This document shows positions 59,145 to 64,000 of a stretch of DNA of 64,000 bases, in pieces. The notes under the pieces were generated by a model. That model was given only the letters and a program-made list of their open reading frames with translations, made no database searches and was not told the DNA's origin. The stretch spans positions 1-64,000 of the forward strand of contig SAQR01000002.1 of NCBI GenBank assembly GCA_004020365.1. Direction: 5' to 3'. Source of the DNA: Mesorhizobium sp. (GTDB taxonomy: Bacteria > Pseudomonadota > Alphaproteobacteria > Rhizobiales > Rhizobiaceae). Each line of letters opens with the position of its first letter. The first letter of the stretch is position 1. The position numbers and the translations under genes were made by a program.

Positions 59145-59635
59145 GCGATACGATTCGCGACAGCGTGCTGTTCACCACCGCCGACAGCGTCATCAGCTGG
59201 AGCCGGCGGTCGGCGCTCTGGCCCGAGACCTTCGGGATTGCCTGTTGCGCCATCGAGATGATTTCGGCCGGCTGCGCCCGCTACGACCTCGACCGCTTCG
59301 GCGTGGTGTTTCGACCTTCGCCGCGCCAGTCCGACGTGATGATCATCGCCGGCACGGTGACGCGGAAGTTCGCTCCGGTCGTGCGCCGGCTCTTCGACCA
59401 GATGCCGGAGCCACGCTGGGTCATCGCCATGGGCACCTGCGCGATCTCGGGCGGGGTCTACAACACTTACGCCGTGGTGCAGGGGGCGGAGACTTTCGTG
59501 CCGGTGGACGTGCATGTGCCCGGCTGTCCGCCGCGGCCCGAGGCACTGATGCATGGCATCCTTCTGCTCCAAGAGAAGATCAAGAGGTCCCGCGCGCTGG
59601 CCGGGACGCCTCTGGATCGGGTTGCAGCCTCATGA
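59132..59635 (+). CDS. nuoB: NADH-quinone oxidoreductase subunit B
   Basis: Carries the terminal 4Fe-4S cluster N2 that reduces quinone. It has 167 residues with ligand motifs [14 protein letters not shown] (paired Cys), [16 protein letters not shown] and [14 protein letters not shown]. Overlaps nuoA (13 nt) and nuoC (4 nt). Confidence 0.97.
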   Translation: MGGVGDTIRDSVLFTTADSVISWSRRSALWPETFGIACCAIEMISAGCARYDLDRFGVVFRPSPRQSDVMIIAGTVTRKFAPVVRRLFDQMPEPRWVIAMGTCAISGGVYNTYAVVQGAETFVPVDVHVPGCPPRPEALMHGILLLQEKIKRSRALAGTPLDRVAAS

Positions 59636-60168
59636 GCGTGGAGACGTCCCTCATCCGCACCCTGATCGCGGAACGTTTCGGGGGGGAAATCGAGGAGCTT
59701 GGCTTCTCGCATGGGGTTCACGCTTTCGCCTCACCGCCTGACATGATCGTCGAGCTCTGCCAATTCCTGAAGGGCCATCCGACGCTGCGCTTCGATTTCC
59801 TGTCCGACATCTGCGGGGTCGACCATTATCCCGAAACGCTGCGCTACGAGGTGGTGTACCACCTCTATTCACTGCCGAACAAATGGCGCGTTCGGATCAA
59901 ATGCCGCCTCGGCGATCCGCCGCGGGTCCCGTCGGTGACGGGGGTCTGGCGGACCGCCAACTGGCACGAGCGTGAGGCCTGGGACATGTATGGCATCCGG
60001 TTCGAGGGCCATCCCGACCTGCGCCGGATCTACATGTGGGAAGGCTTCGAGGGCTTTCCGCAGCGCAAGGACTTTCCGCTCCGGGGCTACAAGGACACGC
60101 TGAACCCGTTTGGCGCGGAAGGCCCGCCGCCGACGCAGCCCGATCTCGCCACCAAGGACATTCCATAA
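59632..60168 (+). CDS. nuoC: NADH-quinone oxidoreductase subunit C
   Basis: A 30-kDa-type peripheral subunit (178 aa) with [15 protein letters not shown], the W[20 protein letters not shown] [26 protein letters not shown] and the closing KDFPLRGYK. Separate from nuoD here, not fused as in E. coli. Starts at ATG 59632, overlapping the nuoB stop. Confidence 0.96.
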   Translation: MSVETSLIRTLIAERFGGEIEELGFSHGVHAFASPPDMIVELCQFLKGHPTLRFDFLSDICGVDHYPETLRYEVVYHLYSLPNKWRVRIKCRLGDPPRVPSVTGVWRTANWHEREAWDMYGIRFEGHPDLRRIYMWEGFEGFPQRKDFPLRGYKDTLNPFGAEGPPPTQPDLATKDIP

Positions 60169-60196
60169 GGGAGGCCGTTCGACGCCGGGAAATGAG

Positions 60197-61411
60197 ATGA
60201 CCGAAGTCACGGAACTGAGCAGGCCGGCAGGTGAAGCGCTCGACACAAAGGAGGTGCTTCTCAACCTCGGCCCGCAGCATCCCAGCACGCATGGGGTGCT
60301 GCGGCTCGTCCTTGAGTTGGACGGCGAGTATGTCGCGCGCGTGGACCCACACATCGGCTACCTCCACCGCGGCACCGAAAAGCTGGCCGAGAGCTTCACT
60401 TATACCCAGATTTTTCCGCTAACCGACCGGCTCGACTACCTCTGCCCGCCCTCGAACAACCTCGCTTTCGCGCTAGCTGTGGAGAAGCTCCTGGGCATCG
60501 AAGCGCCGATCCGCGCGCAATATATCCGCGTGCTGATGGCCGAACTCGCGCGGATCTCCGGTCACCTCCTGATCACCGGCGCGTTGCCGATGGACCTGGG
60601 CGCCATGACCGCGTTGATTTACGCCATGCGCGAGCGTGAAATGGTCATGGACCTGTTGGAGATGATCAGCGGAGCGCGGATGCACACCTCCTTCTGCCGG
60701 GTCGGGGGTGTGCGCGAGGACCTGCCCGACGGGTTCTTCCCCAAGATCAGGGAGTTCTGCGACATCTTTCCGAACCGGATCCGCGACTATGAACGGCTGG
60801 TCGAGAACAACCGGGTGTTCCTGAAGCGCACGCAGGGGATCGGCGTGATCTCAGCCGAGGACGGTATCGACCTTGGCCTGAGTGGCCCGAACCTGCGCGC
60901 CTCGGGCGTTGACTGGGACATCCGCCGCGACGAGCCTTACGAGATTTACGACCGGCTGGCTTTCAACGTCATTACCCGCGATGAGGGCGATTGCTACGCG
61001 CGCTGGCGATGCCGCGTCGAGGAGATGCGCGAGAGCGTCCGGATCATCGAACAGTGCCTCGACCAGATGCCCGAGGGGCCGTTCCAGATCGATATGCCGA
61101 CAATCGCTTTCCCGGTGAACAAGGACAAAGTGCACTGCTCGATGGAGGCGCTGATCCAGCATTTCGACCTCTCGGCCTATGGCTTCAAGGTACCGAAGGG
61201 CGAGGTCTATTCGGCGATCGAGGCGCCAAAGGGCGAGCTCGGGTTCTACATCATCAGCGACGGGTCGCAAAAACCGTTCCGGATGAAAGTGCGGGCACCG
61301 TCATTCGTCAACCTTCAGGGACTGTTCGGGGTCAGCAATGCCCGCTACCTGGCGGACATGATCGCCGTGCTGGGCAGCCTCGACCCTGTGATGGCCGAGG
61401 TGGACAAGTAG
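60197..61411 (+). CDS. nuoD: NADH-quinone oxidoreductase subunit D
   Basis: A 49-kDa-type subunit that forms the quinone site with NuoB. It has 404 residues: NLGPQHPSTHGVLRLVLELDGE (quinone-site His), HIGYLHRGTEKL, and GARMHTSFCRVGGV. The ATG at 60197 with GGAAATGAG upstream begins MTEVTELSRP; the frame opens 29 codons earlier, inside nuoC. Confidence 0.96.
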   Translation: MTEVTELSRPAGEALDTKEVLLNLGPQHPSTHGVLRLVLELDGEYVARVDPHIGYLHRGTEKLAESFTYTQIFPLTDRLDYLCPPSNNLAFALAVEKLLGIEAPIRAQYIRVLMAELARISGHLLITGALPMDLGAMTALIYAMREREMVMDLLEMISGARMHTSFCRVGGVREDLPDGFFPKIREFCDIFPNRIRDYERLVENNRVFLKRTQGIGVISAEDGIDLGLSGPNLRASGVDWDIRRDEPYEIYDRLAFNVITRDEGDCYARWRCRVEEMRESVRIIEQCLDQMPEGPFQIDMPTIAFPVNKDKVHCSMEALIQHFDLSAYGFKVPKGEVYSAIEAPKGELGFYIISDGSQKPFRMKVRAPSFVNLQGLFGVSNARYLADMIAVLGSLDPVMAEVDK

Positions 61412-61429
61412 CAGGAGATTTTGGACGCG

Positions 61430-61942
61430 ATGAACATGCGTGAACAGATCGAGGCGGCGGCGGCGCGGTATCCCGACCAGCGCTCGGCGATCATGCCCGC
61501 GCTTCTGATCGCGCAGAAGGAACATGGCCACCTGCCCGGCCCGGTGTTGGAAGAGGTCTCCGACATCCTCGGTGTCGAGCGGGTCTGGGTCTACGAATTG
61601 GCGACCTTCTACACCCTCTTCCACACCGAGCCGGTGGGCCTGTTCCACTTGCAACTCTGCGACAACCTATCCTGTATGCTGCGCCGATCCGAGGACCTGC
61701 TGAGGCATCTGGAGACTGTGCTGGGGATCGAAAAGGGCGGCACGACCCCGGACGGGCTGTTCACGCTTTCGACCGTCGAATGCCTCGGCGCTTGCGAGAT
61801 GGCCCCGGTGATGCAGGTCGGCGACGACTATCACGGCGACCTCGACATTGCGCGCATCGACGCGCTCTTGGACAGGTTGCGCGCGGCGGCGGGGCAAGCG
61901 ACTGGCGCCGAACTCGCCGCCGCAGGACTGCCGGGTGAGTAG
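61430..61942 (+). CDS. nuoE: NADH-quinone oxidoreductase subunit E
   Basis: A 24-kDa-type subunit binding the 2Fe-2S cluster N1a. It has 170 residues with ligands in CDNLSCMLRRSE and VECLGACEMAPVMQVG. The ATG at 61430 (MNMREQIEAAAARYPDQRSA) is chosen; TTG 61421 is closer to the AGGAG site and is an alternative. A short Ala-rich tail ends 5 nt before nuoF. Confidence 0.95.
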   Translation: MNMREQIEAAAARYPDQRSAIMPALLIAQKEHGHLPGPVLEEVSDILGVERVWVYELATFYTLFHTEPVGLFHLQLCDNLSCMLRRSEDLLRHLETVLGIEKGGTTPDGLFTLSTVECLGACEMAPVMQVGDDYHGDLDIARIDALLDRLRAAAGQATGAELAAAGLPGE

Positions 61943-61947
61943 CCGCC

Positions 61948-63213
61948 ATGTTCGAACCGGTCCTTCTCAGAAACATGGACGTGCCGGATGGCCATCTGCT
62001 TTCGAGCTATGAGGCCGGCGGCGGCTACCAGGCGCTGGCGAAGGCGCTGCGCGAGCACACGCCCGACGAGATCATCGACCTCGTCAAGCAATCGAACCTG
62101 CGCGGTCGCGGCGGCGCCGGATTCCCGACCGGGTTGAAATGGAGCTTCGTGCCGAAACGGGCCGACAAGCCGAAATACCTGTGCTGCAACGCCGATGAGG
62201 GCGAGCCCGGCACGTTCAAGGACCGGATCATCATGGAGCGTGATCCGCACCAACTGATCGAGGGCATGGCGATCAGCGCCTACGCGATCGGGGCGGAAAC
62301 CGCCTATGTCTACATCCGCGGGGAATACGTGCTGGCGATCCACCGGCTGGAGCAGGCGATCGCCGAGGCCCATGCGAAGGGTTATCTGGGAACACGGATT
62401 CTGGGCTCGGATTTCAATTTCGTCGTGCACATCCATTGCGGCGCCGGCGCCTATATCTGCGGCGAGGAGACGGCGATGCTCGACTCGCTCGAAGGCAAGC
62501 GGGCGCAGCCCCGTCTGAAACCGCCATTTCCGGCGGTCGCGGGGCTCTACGCCAGCCCGACCGTGATCAACAATGTCGAGACGCTGGTCTGCGTGCCGCA
62601 TATCGTGGCGCGGGGGCCGGACTGGTTTCGCAGCATCGGCCCTGACAAGAGCCCCGGTCCGAAGCTTTATTGCCTCAGCGGGCACGTGCGGAACCCGGGC
62701 CTTTACGAGTTGCCGATGGGCATATCGCTGCGTGAACTAGTCGAGGACCGCGCCGGCGGGCCGCCGCCGGGGCGCAGGATCAAGGCGGTGATCCCCGGCG
62801 GGGTCTCGGCGCCGCTGATCCCGGAGCGCGGGCTGGATGTCGGGATGGACTTCGACTCGCTGGCTGCGGTCGGCTCGATGCTTGGCTCGGCCGGGGTGAT
62901 CGTGATCGACGACTCGACCTGCATGGTCAAGGTCGCCACCCGGATCATCGAGTTCTTCCACCACGAGTCCTGCGGCAAGTGCACGCCGTGCCGCGAAGGG
63001 CTCAACTGGGTGGTGAAAGTGCTGCGCCGGGTCGAGGCGGGACAGGGCGTGCCGGACGATCTGGAACAGCTGGAGGCGCTCTGCAAGGGCATTTTCGGCA
63101 ACACGTTCTGCGCTCTGGGCGATGGCGCGGCTATGGGGCTGCGGGCGGCACTGGCGCATTTCGAGCATGAATTCGTCGCCCATATCGAGGAGGGCAGGTG
63201 CTCGTTTCACTAA
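61948..63213 (+). CDS. nuoF: NADH-quinone oxidoreductase subunit F
   Basis: A 51-kDa-type subunit with NADH, FMN and 4Fe-4S cluster N3 (421 aa). Motifs: SNLRGRGGAGFPTGLKWSFVP (NADH), CNADEGEPGTFKDR (FMN), GAGAYICGEETAMLDSLEGKR, and cluster site ESCGKCTPCREG with a further Cys in GNTFCALGDGA. Confidence 0.97.
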   Translation: MFEPVLLRNMDVPDGHLLSSYEAGGGYQALAKALREHTPDEIIDLVKQSNLRGRGGAGFPTGLKWSFVPKRADKPKYLCCNADEGEPGTFKDRIIMERDPHQLIEGMAISAYAIGAETAYVYIRGEYVLAIHRLEQAIAEAHAKGYLGTRILGSDFNFVVHIHCGAGAYICGEETAMLDSLEGKRAQPRLKPPFPAVAGLYASPTVINNVETLVCVPHIVARGPDWFRSIGPDKSPGPKLYCLSGHVRNPGLYELPMGISLRELVEDRAGGPPPGRRIKAVIPGGVSAPLIPERGLDVGMDFDSLAAVGSMLGSAGVIVIDDSTCMVKVATRIIEFFHHESCGKCTPCREGLNWVVKVLRRVEAGQGVPDDLEQLEALCKGIFGNTFCALGDGAAMGLRAALAHFEHEFVAHIEEGRCSFH

Positions 63214-63244
63214 GGAGCGCGCAGGGAGAAGGCCGCAAGAAGTC

Positions 63245-64000
63245 ATGGTTAGCGTCACGATCGATGAACAAACGCTGGAAGTGGAGGCAGGCTCTACGGT
63301 GCTGCAGGCTGCCGAGCGTTTGGGCATCGAAATCCCGACCTTCTGCTATCTGAAGCGGCTGCCGGCGCTGGCCTCCTGCCGCATGTGCCTGGTGGAGATC
63401 GAAGGGCAGCGGCGGCTGCAGCCTTCCTGCGCCACTGCGGTCACCGACGGCATGGTGGTGCGGACTAACACGCCGCTGATCGACGAAACGCGCTCTTCCA
63501 TGCTCGACATGCTGCTCGCCAACCACCCCCTCGACTGCCCGATCTGTGACAAGGGCGGCGAGTGCGAGCTTCAGGACATGGTGATGGCATACGGGCCCCG
63601 GGAAAGCCGATTCCGCGATGCCAAACGCGTGTTCCACTCCGAGGACATCCGTCTCAGCCCCGTCATTATCATGAACGTCAACCGCTGCATCCAGTGCCAG
63701 CGCTGCGTCCGGATGTGCGAGGACGTGGTCGGAGCGGTCGCATTGGGCACCATCGAAAAAGGCATGGATACCGCCGTCACCGGCTTCGAGGGCAGTCTCG
63801 CGAGTTGCGATCAGTGCGGCAATTGCGTCGAGGTCTGCCCGGTCGGCGCACTGATGAGCTTCCCCTATCGCTACAAGGCACGGCCCTGGGATCTGGTCGA
63901 GACCGACACGGTCTGCCCGCATTGCGGCACCGGCTGCCAGCTCACCGTCGGCGCGCGCAAGGGCGAGTTCATGCGGGTCCGCTCGAAGTGGGAGCATGGC
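63245..64000 (+). CDS. nuoG: NADH-quinone oxidoreductase subunit G, 5' part
   Basis: A 75-kDa-type subunit, cut by the right edge after 252 codons. It has a 2Fe-2S ferredoxin domain (Cys in FCYLKRLPALASCRMCLVEI), the His-Cys3 N5 region (HPLDCPICDKGGECELQD), cluster N4 (CIQCQRCVRMCEDV, CDQCGNCVEVCPVGAL), and then CPHCGTGC at the start of the molybdopterin-like domain, which matches the N7-type cluster motif. The ATG at 63245 is 31 nt after nuoF. Confidence 0.95.
   Translation, partial: MVSVTIDEQTLEVEAGSTVLQAAERLGIEIPTFCYLKRLPALASCRMCLVEIEGQRRLQPSCATAVTDGMVVRTNTPLIDETRSSMLDMLLANHPLDCPICDKGGECELQDMVMAYGPRESRFRDAKRVFHSEDIRLSPVIIMNVNRCIQCQRCVRMCEDVVGAVALGTIEKGMDTAVTGFEGSLASCDQCGNCVEVCPVGALMSFPYRYKARPWDLVETDTVCPHCGTGCQLTVGARKGEFMRVRSKWEHG

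Overview
The window looks like part of a rhizobial symbiosis island, most likely from Mesorhizobium or a close relative. This is inferred from gene content: an ICE-type mobilisation cluster, a Trb conjugation system, a type III effector behind a tts box, gibberellin genes, the fixNOQP-fixGHIS operon pair and a second complex I operon. No rRNA, tRNA or CRISPR array was seen.

Layout. (1) 1-1450, minus strand: 5' part of groEL, groES and their promoter with a CIRCE operator, next to a truncated autotransporter protease. (2) 2466-6607: DUF736 protein, rdfS-like excisionase, traF, lytic transglycosylase and relaxase, the ICE excision and DNA-processing module, with a candidate oriT region ahead of the relaxase. 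(3) 6963-16918: decayed cargo. A frameshifted AAA ATPase and a truncated subtilase partner (IetAS-like) are fused to the 3' part of a gibberellin operon (ggps frameshifted, cps with two compensating indels, ks and idi intact), followed by an IS fragment and a frameshifted S9 peptidase. (4) 17584-21155: tts box and a NopD-like C48 (SUMO-protease family) effector with internal duplications and a 21-residue tandem repeat. (5) 21375-33243: traG, a CopG-like gene, trbBCDEJLFGI and a DUF2274 gene, all intact. (6) 33480-46882: microaerobic respiration: hemN and fnrN (divergent, sharing an anaerobox), fixNOQP, fixGHIS, a caspase/CHAT-like protein behind its own anaerobox, and a UbiH-family hydroxylase. 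(7) 47046-50714: frameshifted GGDEF-EAL gene, IS66 remnant and non-coding sequence. (8) 50715-64000: CBS-domain protein and a nuo operon ordered J-K-(antiporter-like)-(small membrane protein)-(NuoL-like)-M-N-A-B-C-D-E-F-G, running off the window.

How it fits together. RdfS, the relaxase, TraF, TraG and the Trb channel would excise and transfer the island. FnrN senses low oxygen and probably switches on hemN, fixNOQP and the CHAT-like gene through TTGAT-N4-ATCAA type boxes. FixGHIS assembles the cbb3 oxidase. The second complex I, with one more antiporter-like subunit than usual, would feed the quinone pool in the nodule. The effector and the gibberellin genes act on the host. Single-base indels occur only in cargo genes (ietA, ggps, cps, S9 peptidase, GGDEF-EAL), while conjugation, fix and nuo genes read cleanly. 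That pattern fits decay better than random sequencing error.
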